Source: Branchiibius cervicis
GTDB taxonomy: Bacteria > Actinomycetota > Actinomycetes > Actinomycetales > Dermatophilaceae
Direction: 5' to 3'
Length of the DNA: 64,000 bases
Assembly: GCF_042661605.1 (NCBI RefSeq)
Contig: NZ_JBHSWJ010000002.1
Coordinates: 806,001 to 870,000 of the forward strand
Shown here: positions 8,017-15,419 of the stretch, in pieces
Layout of the letters: each line of letters begins with the position of its first letter
Position numbering within the stretch: position 1 is the stretch's first letter
Position numbers and translations under genes: made by a program
Notes under the pieces: model-generated
The model's database searches: none
What the model saw: only the letters and a program-made list of their open reading frames with translations
Told to the model about the DNA's origin: nothing

Positions 8017-9711
8017 TCAGGCCCGGTCGGGTTCGGCTTCGTCGGCGAACGGGTCCGGGTTGTAGGCGCGCACCTTGGGATCGTCGCTGTCGGCGAAGTA
8101 GTCCGCCGGCACCGTCGAGTCCTTACCGTCAGGCACGTTGGTAGCGCGGAAGATGAGCGTGAGTACGGCTGCGACCACGAAGTTCAGAACGATCGCGGTC
8201 ATCCCGATGTAGCCCAGTTTGCCGATGATCGGCATGATCGCGGTCGACCCGCCGAAGTGGGAGGTAGCCGCGCTCGCCACGCCGTACGCCTTCCACGTGC
8301 CGTAGATCATCCCGACGGCCCAGCCGGCCAGTAGCGCCCACCGATGGAACCACCGGGTGAACAGTCCGGCCACGATGGTCGGGAAGGTCTGCAGGATCCA
8401 GATACCGCCCAACAGCTGCAGGTTGATCGCGTTCTGCTTGTCCATGCCCAGGACGAAGGCCACCGCGAAGACCTTGACGATCAGCGACACCAGCTTGGAT
8501 ACCTTCGCCTCCTGTACGGCCGTGGCGTCGGGTTTGATCCACTCCTTGTAGATGTTGCGGGTGAAGGTGTTGGCGGCGGCGATCGACATGATCGCCGCGG
8601 GCACCAGCGCGCCGATAGCGATGGCGGCGAAGGCGACTCCGGCGAACCAGCTGGGGAACTGGTCCTCGAACAGCTGGGGGATCGCCAACTGCGGGTTGGC
8701 CTTGCCGTCCAGGCCGATCGGCTTGGTCTTGGCCGCGATGGCAACCCAGCCGAGCAGCGCCAGTAGCGCCAGCACGAAGGAGTACGCCGGCAGGATCGCC
8801 GCGTTCTTTCGAATCGTGTTGCGGCTCTTGGAAGACAGCGCAGCGGTGACCGAGTGGGGGTACATGAACAGCGCCATCGCCGAGCCGAAGGCCAGCGTCA
8901 CGTAGGCCCAGTTCTGCGCCGGTGGCACCAGGAACGTTCCGGTGGGTTTGCTCGGGTCCGCCTTGCTCGGAGCGTTCATCTTGGTCTCGGCTGAGGAGAA
9001 GATGTGGTCCCAGCCGCCGATCTTGCTGGGCAACCAGATGATCGCGACGATCACGACCAGGTAGATCAGGATGTCCTTGACGAACGCGATGATCGCCGGC
9101 GCTCGCAGACCGCTGGAGTAGGTGTATGCCGCCAGCACGATGAAGGCGATGAACAACGGCAGGTCCCGCACGAACCAGTTGCCGCCGCCGCCGACACCGA
9201 GGACCTCCAGGACCGCCTGGATGCCGACCAGTTGCAGCGCGATGTAGGGCATGGTCGCCACGAACCCGGTGATGGCGATCGCCAGCGACAACCCGCGCGA
9301 TCCGTAACGTCCGCGGACGAAGTCGGCGGAGGTGACGTAACCGTGGCGGTGGCTGACCGACCACAGTCGCGACATGAACCAGAAGATCATCGGGTAGAGG
9401 ACGATCGTGTACGGGATCGAGAAGAAGCCGCCGACGACGCCCGTGGCGAACATGGCGGCCGGGACCGCGATGAAGGTGTACGCCGTGTAGATGTCTCCGC
9501 CGATCAGGAACCACGTGATCCAGGTGCCGAACGACCTTCCGCCCAGGCCCCATTCGTCCAGGGAGTCCAGGTGGTCACCGCGCCGCCAGCGTGCGGCCAG
9601 GAAGCCCAGCACGGTCACGATCAGGAAGAAGATGATCAGGATGGCCAGGGCAACACCGTTGACTCCGGTGTTTGGTGCAGACGGATTCGCTGCTGCGACA
9701 AGGGTGTTCAC
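8017..9711 (-). CDS. mctP: Sodium:solute symporter, MctP-type monocarboxylate permease
   Basis: 564-residue member of the SSS family with about 13 membrane helices; related MctP proteins import lactate, pyruvate and similar monocarboxylates. Recognisable segments are GGRSFGTWITWFLIGGDIYTAYTF... near residues 55-80, the substrate-region helix IPYTIVLYPMIFWF, and VTAALSSKSRNTIRKNAAILP. The C-terminus is a charged cytosolic tail (ending FADEAEPDRA). The GTG start overlaps the stop of the small DUF3311 gene, the standard pairing for this subfamily. Substrate cannot be read from sequence. Confidence 0.85.
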   Translation of the reverse strand: MNTLVAAANPSAPNTGVNGVALAILIIFFLIVTVLGFLAARWRRGDHLDSLDEWGLGGRSFGTWITWFLIGGDIYTAYTFIAVPAAMFATGVVGGFFSIPYTIVLYPMIFWFMSRLWSVSHRHGYVTSADFVRGRYGSRGLSLAIAITGFVATMPYIALQLVGIQAVLEVLGVGGGGNWFVRDLPLFIAFIVLAAYTYSSGLRAPAIIAFVKDILIYLVVIVAIIWLPSKIGGWDHIFSSAETKMNAPSKADPSKPTGTFLVPPAQNWAYVTLAFGSAMALFMYPHSVTAALSSKSRNTIRKNAAILPAYSFVLALLALLGWVAIAAKTKPIGLDGKANPQLAIPQLFEDQFPSWFAGVAFAAIAIGALVPAAIMSIAAANTFTRNIYKEWIKPDATAVQEAKVSKLVSLIVKVFAVAFVLGMDKQNAINLQLLGGIWILQTFPTIVAGLFTRWFHRWALLAGWAVGMIYGTWKAYGVASAATSHFGGSTAIMPIIGKLGYIGMTAIVLNFVVAAVLTLIFRATNVPDGKDSTVPADYFADSDDPKVRAYNPDPFADEAEPDRA

Positions 9712-10019
9712 AGCTCACCCGCCTGGTGGTCGTCCGCGCCCAGGGTGCGTTCGGCGATCGGCTGCCGCGGTCTCGCCTTCTTGGACAACACGTAGGCGAT
9801 CGAGGTGCAGATGGCGGTCAGGAAGACCCAGAGCATCTGGTACCAGAAGAAGAACGGGAAGCTGCCGAGTTTGGGATCCTCCCGCGAGTACCAGCCCACG
9901 GGGATGAGGGCGAGCAACGGGATGATCAGGAAGATGGCCATCAGGATCTGCAGATCGCGCCGGGCCGGTGGTGCGGCATTCGGATCCGGTGTGGTTGTCA
10001 ATGGTTCGGATTCAGACAT
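9708..10019 (-). CDS. DUF3311 small membrane protein, partner of the MctP symporter
   Basis: 103-residue protein with a short polar N-terminus (MSESEPLTTTPDPNAAPP) and two hydrophobic helices (LMAIFLIIPLLALIPVGWY and MLWVFLTAICTSIAYVL) separated by a Phe-rich bend PFFFWYQ, the DUF3311 pattern. Proteins of this family are found directly upstream of SSS symporters and are thought to be auxiliary subunits. The ATG at 10019 is preferred; the frame is open further upstream without a plausible start. The stop overlaps the symporter GTG. Confidence 0.85.
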   Translation of the reverse strand: MSESEPLTTTPDPNAAPPARRDLQILMAIFLIIPLLALIPVGWYSREDPKLGSFPFFFWYQMLWVFLTAICTSIAYVLSKKARPRQPIAERTLGADDHQAGEL

Positions 10020-10162
10020 GAATGGGCACCCTCCGACATCGATGCTGGCTCTCGGCCGCGCTGACGTCCGCGGCCATCGATCAACGTAGCGCGTGACCGC
10101 CGTCACGTGGTTCAACTCGATCGGCGTGTTAGATAGCGTGCCGAAGGATGGTGCGAACGATG

Positions 10163-10199
10163 AAAAACCGCCGCCGATCCACGGGATCGGCGGCGGTTT
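10163..10199 (-). terminator. Terminator of sodN
   Basis: Perfect 16-bp stem AAACCGCCGCCGATCC (10165-10180) with GGATCGGCGGCGGTTT (10184-10199). On the minus strand it is followed by a U run from AAAAA at 10163-10167, a textbook rho-independent terminator just after the sodN stop. Confidence 0.85.
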
Positions 10200-10212
10200 C
10201 GAAGCGACTGCG

Positions 10213-10614
10213 TCAGGCCTTCTTGGTCTCCCAGAAGATGTCGGCGATCTCGTCGATTTTGGCCAGCAACTTGTCGGCCGTCTCGACGTCCAGCGCGCCC
10301 TTGGTGCCGGTGGCGCCGGCCAGCTTGGTGGCCTCGTTGACCAGGGTGTGCAGCTGGGGGTACTTCTCGAAGTGCGGCGGCTTGAAGTAGTCGGTCCACA
10401 GCACCCACAGGTGGTGCTTGACCAACTCGGAGCGCTGCTCCTTGATGATCAGGGCGCGGGTGCGGAAGTCGGGGTCGTCGTTGCCGGCGACCTTCTCGCA
10501 GATGCCCTTGATGGACTCGGCCTCGATCTTGGCCTGGGCCGGGTCGTACACCCCGCACGGCAGGTCGCAGTGCGCACTGACCTCGATGGTGGGGGCGAAC
10601 AGCTTGCGAAGCAT
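10213..10614 (-). CDS. sodN: Nickel superoxide dismutase (precursor)
   Basis: Converts superoxide to oxygen and peroxide with a nickel centre. The precursor is 133 residues. After a 14-residue leader (MLRKLFAPTIEVSA) comes the Ni-hook HCDLPCGVYDP, in which the mature His1, Cys2 and Cys6 bind nickel. The rest is the four-helix bundle of the hexameric enzyme. The leader must be cut off for activity, and the likely protease, SodX, is encoded immediately upstream. The 110-bp gap between sodX and sodN probably holds a separate sodN promoter. In relatives, Ni-SOD is induced by nickel and controlled by Nur; I did not identify a Nur box. Confidence 0.96.
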   Translation of the reverse strand: MLRKLFAPTIEVSAHCDLPCGVYDPAQAKIEAESIKGICEKVAGNDDPDFRTRALIIKEQRSELVKHHLWVLWTDYFKPPHFEKYPQLHTLVNEATKLAGATGTKGALDVETADKLLAKIDEIADIFWETKKA

Positions 10615-10724
10615 GTGGCGTCCTTTCGTTGGCTCGGGTTGCCGGACCCCGCGTTGAGCGGGTCCGCTACGTCGAAACTACCCCCGCGCCCGCGAGCTTC
10701 GTAAGGCGCACCTACACCCGGGCG

Positions 10725-11039
10725 TCAGATGCGACGGCGTCGCGGCAGGCGTCCTAGCACCACACCGATCACCGATCCGGCCGGTACCGCACCGAACTGC
10801 CGGGAGTCGGTGCCGGCCGGATTGTCCGCGCTCAGCCACCACCGTCCGTCCGGCTCCCGCCGGGTGATCCGTTTGACTGCGACAGGGCGCGGCCCGTCCG
10901 GGCCCTCCGGCAGGCGTACGACGTGGGGCCGGCCAGGGTGCACCCGCTGGCCGTAGTGCACCACCAGACGGTCGCCCTCGACGTACGTCGGCTCCATGGA
11001 GGTGCCGCGCACGACGGCGATGCCGAACGGCAGGCTCAC
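10725..11039 (-). CDS. sodX: Nickel-type superoxide dismutase maturation protease
   Basis: 104-residue S26-type signal-peptidase-like protein that removes the leader of pro-SodN. Visible: the catalytic Ser in GTSMEPTY (Ser14), the DRLVV strand, the general-base Lys in VAVKRI, and WWLSADNPAGTDSRQFG, the box typical of SodX and signal peptidases. The GTG start overlaps the stop of the amino-acid ABC ATPase gene (GTGA), so sodX appears translationally coupled to that transporter operon, which is unexpected for this gene. sodN follows on the same strand. Confidence 0.9.
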   Translation of the reverse strand: MSLPFGIAVVRGTSMEPTYVEGDRLVVHYGQRVHPGRPHVVRLPEGPDGPRPVAVKRITRREPDGRWWLSADNPAGTDSRQFGAVPAGSVIGVVLGRLPRRRRI

Positions 11040-11860
11040 CCGTCGGCGGGGTCGGCCACCGGCACGGGGGTCTCGTGCTGCTCGGCCAGGATCCGGCGCA
11101 GGAAGGTCTTGGTCCGCTCATGCTGCGGACGGGCGATGACCTCCTTGGACGGTCCTTCCTCGACGACCACACCACCGTCCATGAAGACAACCCGGTCGGC
11201 GACGTCGCGGGCGAACGAGATCTCGTGGGTGACCACGATCATCGTCATCCCGGCGTCGGCCAGCTCGCGCATCACGTCCAGCACTTCGCCGACCAACTCG
11301 GGGTCGAGGGCCGAGGTGGGTTCGTCGAAAAGCATGAGCTTGGGCTTCATCGCCAGTGCTCGCGCGATCGCGACCCGCTGCTGCTGGCCGCCGGACAGTT
11401 GCGCGGGGTAGTGGTCGGCGCGGTCGGCGAGCCCGACGCGATCCAGCAACTCACGGGCTTCCTTGAGCGCTTCGGCCTTCGGCCGCTTCTGCACGTGGAT
11501 CGGCCCCTCCGCGACGTTCTGCAACGCCGTCTTGTGCGGGAAGAGGTTGAAGCGTTGGAAGACCATCCCGATCTCGCCGCGCTGCTGGGCAATCCGCTTG
11601 TCGTTCAAGCGGAACAGCGTGCCGTCGCGGTCGTCGTACCCCATGAGTTCGCCGTCGACCCAGATGCGTCCGCCGTTGATGGTCTCCAGCTGGTTGATGC
11701 ACCGCAGGAAGGTGGTCTTGCCCGACCCGGACGGGCCGAGCAAGCAGACCACCTCGCCGGAGTGCACGTCCATGTCGATGCCCTTGAGCACTTCGGTGTG
11801 GTGGAACGACTTGGTGACATTGAGCGCTTTCACCAGCGGTGCGTCGGTCGTCGTCGTCAT
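11036..11860 (-). CDS. Amino-acid ABC transporter, ATP-binding protein
   Basis: 274-residue ATPase of the polar-amino-acid uptake family (GlnQ/HisP-like). Walker A is GPSGSGKTT (near residue 44), the ABC signature is LSGGQQQRVAIARA, Walker B is LMLFDEPTSALD, the switch His is in VVTHE and the Q-loop in MVFQRFNLFPH. The stretch GELMGYDDRDGTLFRL is an insertion compared with E. coli GlnQ. Follows the permease by one base and overlaps sodX at its end, making a four-gene unit SBP-permease-ATPase-sodX. Confidence 0.92.
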   Translation of the reverse strand: MTTTTDAPLVKALNVTKSFHHTEVLKGIDMDVHSGEVVCLLGPSGSGKTTFLRCINQLETINGGRIWVDGELMGYDDRDGTLFRLNDKRIAQQRGEIGMVFQRFNLFPHKTALQNVAEGPIHVQKRPKAEALKEARELLDRVGLADRADHYPAQLSGGQQQRVAIARALAMKPKLMLFDEPTSALDPELVGEVLDVMRELADAGMTMIVVTHEISFARDVADRVVFMDGGVVVEEGPSKEVIARPQHERTKTFLRRILAEQHETPVPVADPADG

Positions 11861-11861
11861 C

Positions 11862-12803
11862 TCAGTGGTCGCCTCCGATGAAGTTCAACCGCAAGCGGCT
11901 CTTGGTGGCCCCAGCCGCTGGGCCGGTGCCGAAGCCCCGGCCGAAGTAGCGCTCCAGGTAGGACTGGCCGATCATCAGGATCGAGCAGACGATGAGGTAC
12001 CAGATGACGCCCGCGACGTACGCCGGCATGATCCGGTAGGTGTTACTGGCCACCTGGGTGACCTGGAACCACAACTCGACGATGATCGGCACCGCCGACA
12101 ACAGCGAGGTGTCCTTCACCATGGCGATGGTCTCGTTGCCGGTCGGCGGCACGATGACCCGCATCGCCTGCGGCAGGGTGATCCGGCGCATGGTCTTTGC
12201 GTTGCTCATGCCGATCGCTTTGGCGGCCTCCGCTTGGCCGGGGTCGACCGACTGGATCCCGGCACGAGCGATCTCGGCCATGTACGCCGCCTCGGAGAGG
12301 CCCAGACCGATGATGCCGATGATGATGGTGTTGGAGATCTTGTTGACCTGGATGGTCCCGACCATCAACGGGTTGTCGGTGCCGAACAGCTGCTGGGCGA
12401 ACGGGAAGCCGATGTCCAGATGCGGATAGAGGACTGCCAGTCCACTACCCAGCATCACCAGGAGCACCAGGCGGGGGATGGCCCGGAAGAACCAGGTATA
12501 GACGAAGGCGACGCCGCGCAGCACCGGGTTGTCCGACAGTCGCATGATCGCCAGCAGCACCCCGCCGACGATGCCCAGGATCATGGCGCCGATCGTGCCG
12601 ACGATGGTTCCGCGCAGCAGGCCCTGCAAGACGGGACGGTAGTTCATCACCGTGGCGACGAATCCCCAGTCCCAGGCGGGGTTGGTGACGAAGGAGGAGA
12701 TCATCATCGCCACCAGCACGGCGATGACGGCGAGCGCCACCCAGCGCCACGGATGCCGGACCGGCCGGGCGTTGATCTCGCCCGGCCGGTCGGTGGTGTT
12801 CAC
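11862..12803 (-). CDS. Amino-acid ABC transporter, permease
   Basis: About 313 residues with roughly five membrane helices and the EAA-type cytoplasmic loop EAAKAIGMSNAKTMRRITLPQA, typical of His/Glu/Gln/Arg transporter permeases. A cytoplasmic N-terminal extension of about 40 residues precedes the first helix (WRWVALAVIAVLVAMMISS). The GTG at 12803 is chosen because it falls just after the upstream stop; an ATG at 12848 would overlap the binding-protein gene by 41 bases and has a weak AGGAG upstream. Works with the adjacent binding protein and ATPase. Confidence 0.88.
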   Translation of the reverse strand: MNTTDRPGEINARPVRHPWRWVALAVIAVLVAMMISSFVTNPAWDWGFVATVMNYRPVLQGLLRGTIVGTIGAMILGIVGGVLLAIMRLSDNPVLRGVAFVYTWFFRAIPRLVLLVMLGSGLAVLYPHLDIGFPFAQQLFGTDNPLMVGTIQVNKISNTIIIGIIGLGLSEAAYMAEIARAGIQSVDPGQAEAAKAIGMSNAKTMRRITLPQAMRVIVPPTGNETIAMVKDTSLLSAVPIIVELWFQVTQVASNTYRIMPAYVAGVIWYLIVCSILMIGQSYLERYFGRGFGTGPAAGATKSRLRLNFIGGDH

Positions 12804-12807
12804 AGGG

Positions 12808-13728
12808 TCAACTGACACTGGGGTTGACCTCGAAGGTGGTGATCGCACCGGACTCCTGGCCCCACTTGGCCAGGATCTGCTTGTAGCTGCCGTCCTTCTC
12901 CATCGCGGTGAAGGCCGCGGCGATCGCCTTGGCGAAGTCCGTGGCGTCCTTCTTCACCACGATGCCGTAGGGCGCGGAGTCGTAGATCTTGCCGACTGCT
13001 TCCAGCTTGTCGCCGGTCTGCTTCACCGCATAGAGCGCGACAGGGGAGTCGGCCACCATCGCCTGCACCTTGCCGCTGACCAGGTCCGCGGTCACCTTGG
13101 ACTGGTCCTGCTCGACGACCTGGGTGATGACCTCCTTGCCCGACTCCCGGCACTTCTTGCTGCGGGCGGTCAGGTCATCGACCTGCACCGTGCCCTTCTG
13201 TACACCCACGGTCAGACCGCAGGCGTTGTCCGGGTCGACCTTGTTGGGGTTGCCCTTGGTGGTGACCCACTGGCTGCCGGCGGTGAAATAGCTGATCATG
13301 TTGACCTGCTTCATCCGGTCGGCGTTGATGGTGAAGGACGAGGCCGCGGCGTCGTACTTGCCGGACGTGACGCCCAGGATCAGCGTGTCGAAGTTGCCGT
13401 TCTGCCAGTTGGCTTTCAGGCCCAGCTTGGCCAGGGCGGCGTTGAAGAGGTCGACATCCATCCCGACGACGGTGGTGCCGCCCTGGAGGTACTCGTTCGG
13501 GGCGTAGCTGGCGTCCGAACCCACGGTCAGCGTGCCCTTGGCCTTGATGTCGGCGGGGACCATCGAGGCCAGGCTCGCGTCAGCGCCGCCGGTGGTCACG
13601 CTGGCCGTCGGCGAGTTGGTGCCGGTCGAGCCGGTGTTCAGGCTGTCGGACCCACACGCGGACAGCGCGGTCATGAGTGCGACCGCGGTAACGGCCCCTA
13701 GGCCCGAGGCTTTGGTGATGCTGCGCAT
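12808..13728 (-). CDS. Amino-acid ABC transporter, substrate-binding lipoprotein
   Basis: 306-residue extracellular binding protein. It has a type II signal peptide, with lipobox LSAC near residue 27, a Ser/Thr/Gly-rich linker, then the SBP_bac_3 fold: GTLTVGSDASYAPNEY, VVGMDVDLFNAALAKLG, YDAAASSFTINADRMKQV, CGLTVGVQKGT and the hinge ALYAVKQTGDKL. The family binds glutamate, glutamine, arginine or related amino acids; the ligand cannot be told. The ATG at 13728 gives a normal signal peptide, and the longer open frame to 14157 has no features. First gene of the transporter operon, so its promoter should lie in the 250 bases upstream. Confidence 0.9.
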   Translation of the reverse strand: MRSITKASGLGAVTAVALMTALSACGSDSLNTGSTGTNSPTASVTTGGADASLASMVPADIKAKGTLTVGSDASYAPNEYLQGGTTVVGMDVDLFNAALAKLGLKANWQNGNFDTLILGVTSGKYDAAASSFTINADRMKQVNMISYFTAGSQWVTTKGNPNKVDPDNACGLTVGVQKGTVQVDDLTARSKKCRESGKEVITQVVEQDQSKVTADLVSGKVQAMVADSPVALYAVKQTGDKLEAVGKIYDSAPYGIVVKKDATDFAKAIAAAFTAMEKDGSYKQILAKWGQESGAITTFEVNPSVS

Positions 13729-13880
13729 TGCTGCTCCTTGACTATCGGCACATCGACCGTGACGGTCGTTCCCCGATCCTGACATCCTGCCGTGCCGGTG
13801 GAGGGTCGCCGCGCTGGTTTGTGATCTGCCCGTAACACCTTCCCGGCGACTTCCCATCCTTGTCCCAGCCTCCCACCGAC

Positions 13881-13955
13881 GATTCTGAGGAATTCGACAT
13901 TGTGGAGGACCTGGCCCGGGCGTGGATCCCTCAGAATCCGCGATCTCCTCAGAAA
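13881..13955. repeat. TTCTGAGG inverted repeats downstream of the DUF559 gene
   Basis: GATTCTGAGG (13881-13890) is repeated as its exact reverse complement CCTCAGAATC (13929-13938), followed by a third copy CCTCAGAAA (13947-13955). The same core occurs on the other side of the DUF559 gene. Confidence 0.8.
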
Positions 13956-13981
13956 CCTCTCCTTCACAACGGTGGCGCAGG

Positions 13982-14806
13982 TCAAGCGGCGAGATGGAGC
14001 CGCTGTGCGATGGCCCGCATGATTCGGTGCTGCACCGCCGGCCAGTCGTTGACCATCTGGTCGTAACTGACGCGGATGACGGTGTAACCCATCGTCGTGA
14101 GCAGAGCATCGTGCGCGATGTCCCTGCTGCGTTGATCACCGACGTGATGGCCTCCATCGATCTGGAATACCAGCCGGTCCCCGATGAGGAAGTCGACGGG
14201 TTTGCCCGCGATCACGATCTGCTGCCGTACGGCCACCCTCAGGAACCGCAGGCGACTCATCGCAAACGACTCGAGGCCTGAGTCGGACCACGGCCGGACG
14301 ACATCCAGGATGGCCCGAGTCCGCGCAGTCATCGGCAGGCGGCTCATGACCTCTGGAGTGGTCAGACCCTTCCGGATCGCGGATTCCCAGGCAGCGACGG
14401 CATTTTCGTGGGTCTGGCACCCTGCGATCAACAGCAGACTGTTCTCCAGGGAGTCCACAGCAGCATCGGGATGACGCGGCAGCGCGGCTGCACCCCAATG
14501 GACGACGCAGCCGTCGGATCGAATCCCGCCGGCGTGCGGAGCAGCGGCAACGTGCACCCGGCCATCGGACATCACCCACAGCCCGCGACGCGCAGCTTCG
14601 CTGATGCAGGTGAGGACACCGTGCGCCCGGACGGCAACGACCACGGCGCGATCGACCTCGGGCAGCGCGACCCAGCCCTTGCGAACCCGGTAGATCTGGT
14701 GGTCGGCCAATGCGCGGCGGATGGCGTGATCGCTGAAGCCGGCCGCCCGCAACGCGCGGGTGGGCAGGATGCCGCCGTGTCGATAGATCTCTTCGCGCAC
14801 GTGCAT
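13982..14806 (-). CDS. DUF559 protein with AbiEi-like N-terminal winged helix
   Basis: 274 residues. The N-terminal ~60 residues (EEIYRHGGILPTRALRAAGFSDHAI.) look like the AbiEi-type helix-turn-helix found in type IV antitoxin-like proteins. The C-terminal ~100 residues are a DUF559 domain of the Vsr/restriction-endonuclease-like fold: RQQIVIAGKPVDFLIGDR, LVFQIDGGHH with an Asp, and GYTVIRVSYDQM. Such proteins are abundant single-copy accessories in actinobacteria with no proven function; nuclease activity is plausible but unproven. No partner toxin gene is beside it. Both flanks carry inverted TTCTGAGG repeats. No ribosome site stands out at the GTG/ATG region near 14806. Confidence 0.75.
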   Translation of the reverse strand: MHVREEIYRHGGILPTRALRAAGFSDHAIRRALADHQIYRVRKGWVALPEVDRAVVVAVRAHGVLTCISEAARRGLWVMSDGRVHVAAAPHAGGIRSDGCVVHWGAAALPRHPDAAVDSLENSLLLIAGCQTHENAVAAWESAIRKGLTTPEVMSRLPMTARTRAILDVVRPWSDSGLESFAMSRLRFLRVAVRQQIVIAGKPVDFLIGDRLVFQIDGGHHVGDQRSRDIAHDALLTTMGYTVIRVSYDQMVNDWPAVQHRIMRAIAQRLHLAA

Positions 14807-14893
14807 GGGTTCACCATCGCGGCTTCGGCCGTGATGGAGCTCGCGCAGGGACGGCGCGCTGTGGATATCTCCCGCACGGCCAGGTTCACGACG

Positions 14894-14974
14894 ACCGATT
14901 CTGAGGCAATCGCGCGTTCTGAGGTCCCTTTTCCCCTACACCACCTCAGCAACCTCCATCACCTCAGAATCGGT
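14894..14974. repeat. Inverted TTCTGAGG repeats upstream of the DUF559 gene
   Basis: Perfect 13-bp inverted repeat ACCGATTCTGAGG (14894-14906) and CCTCAGAATCGGT (14962-14974). Inside it lies another TTCTGAGG (14917-14924) facing a CCTCAGC (14944-14950). The outer pair shares GATTCTGAGG with the repeat set on the far side of the gene. Confidence 0.85.
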
Positions 14975-15097
14975 GGGCAGGCGGGCAAGGGCGGGCTTGG
15001 GGCTGTGACCTGCGCAAATGACATTCATGTCATTCGACACGCCGAAACACAGCATCTAGGGGTTGCCAGCGCTGTAACCCCTAGATAGTGTGGCGCA

Positions 15098-15280
15098 CGC
15101 AGTGGTCCTCCCCGGCGAACACCGGGGAGGGGCAAGAGGGAAGCCGGTGTGATTCCGGCACTGCCCCGCAGCGGTGAGTGAGGACGAAAGCCGTCATCAG
15201 CACTGGGTCCAGGACCTGGGAAGCGACGGCCGGTAGGCGCTCTGTCAAGAGCACAGTCACAAGTCCGAAGACCTGCCATT
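15098..15280 (+). promoter_or_regulatory. Cobalamin (B12) riboswitch upstream of nrdA
   Basis: Contains the conserved aptamer elements in order: GCCGGTGTGATTCCGGC (P3 region, from about 15143), CACTGCCCCGCAGCGGTG (B12-box region), GGACGAAAGCC (L5 region), CCAGGACCTGGGAAG and the closing AGTCCGAAGACCTGCC at 15262-15277. It sits about 140 bases upstream of the nrdA start on the same strand. Adenosylcobalamin binding is expected to repress the operon. No clear intrinsic terminator was found, so control may be at translation or by another route. Confidence 0.93.
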
Positions 15281-15419
15281 GCCCTTGCCGCAGCCTGCGG
15301 TGGGGTGCTCGCGGCTCTCGTGGGACGAGCCGGTGAGGTACGCCGATGCCCTGGGTGTCGCCGTACCTTCCCCTCTCCCTGTGCGCCGGTGAGTGACTTC
15401 GAGGGAAGGGATCCAGCCT

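Noticed and set aside
13982..14806. AbiE-type toxin-antitoxin system
   Set aside because: Only the AbiEi-like N-terminal domain is present, fused to DUF559; no AbiEii nucleotidyltransferase gene lies next to it.
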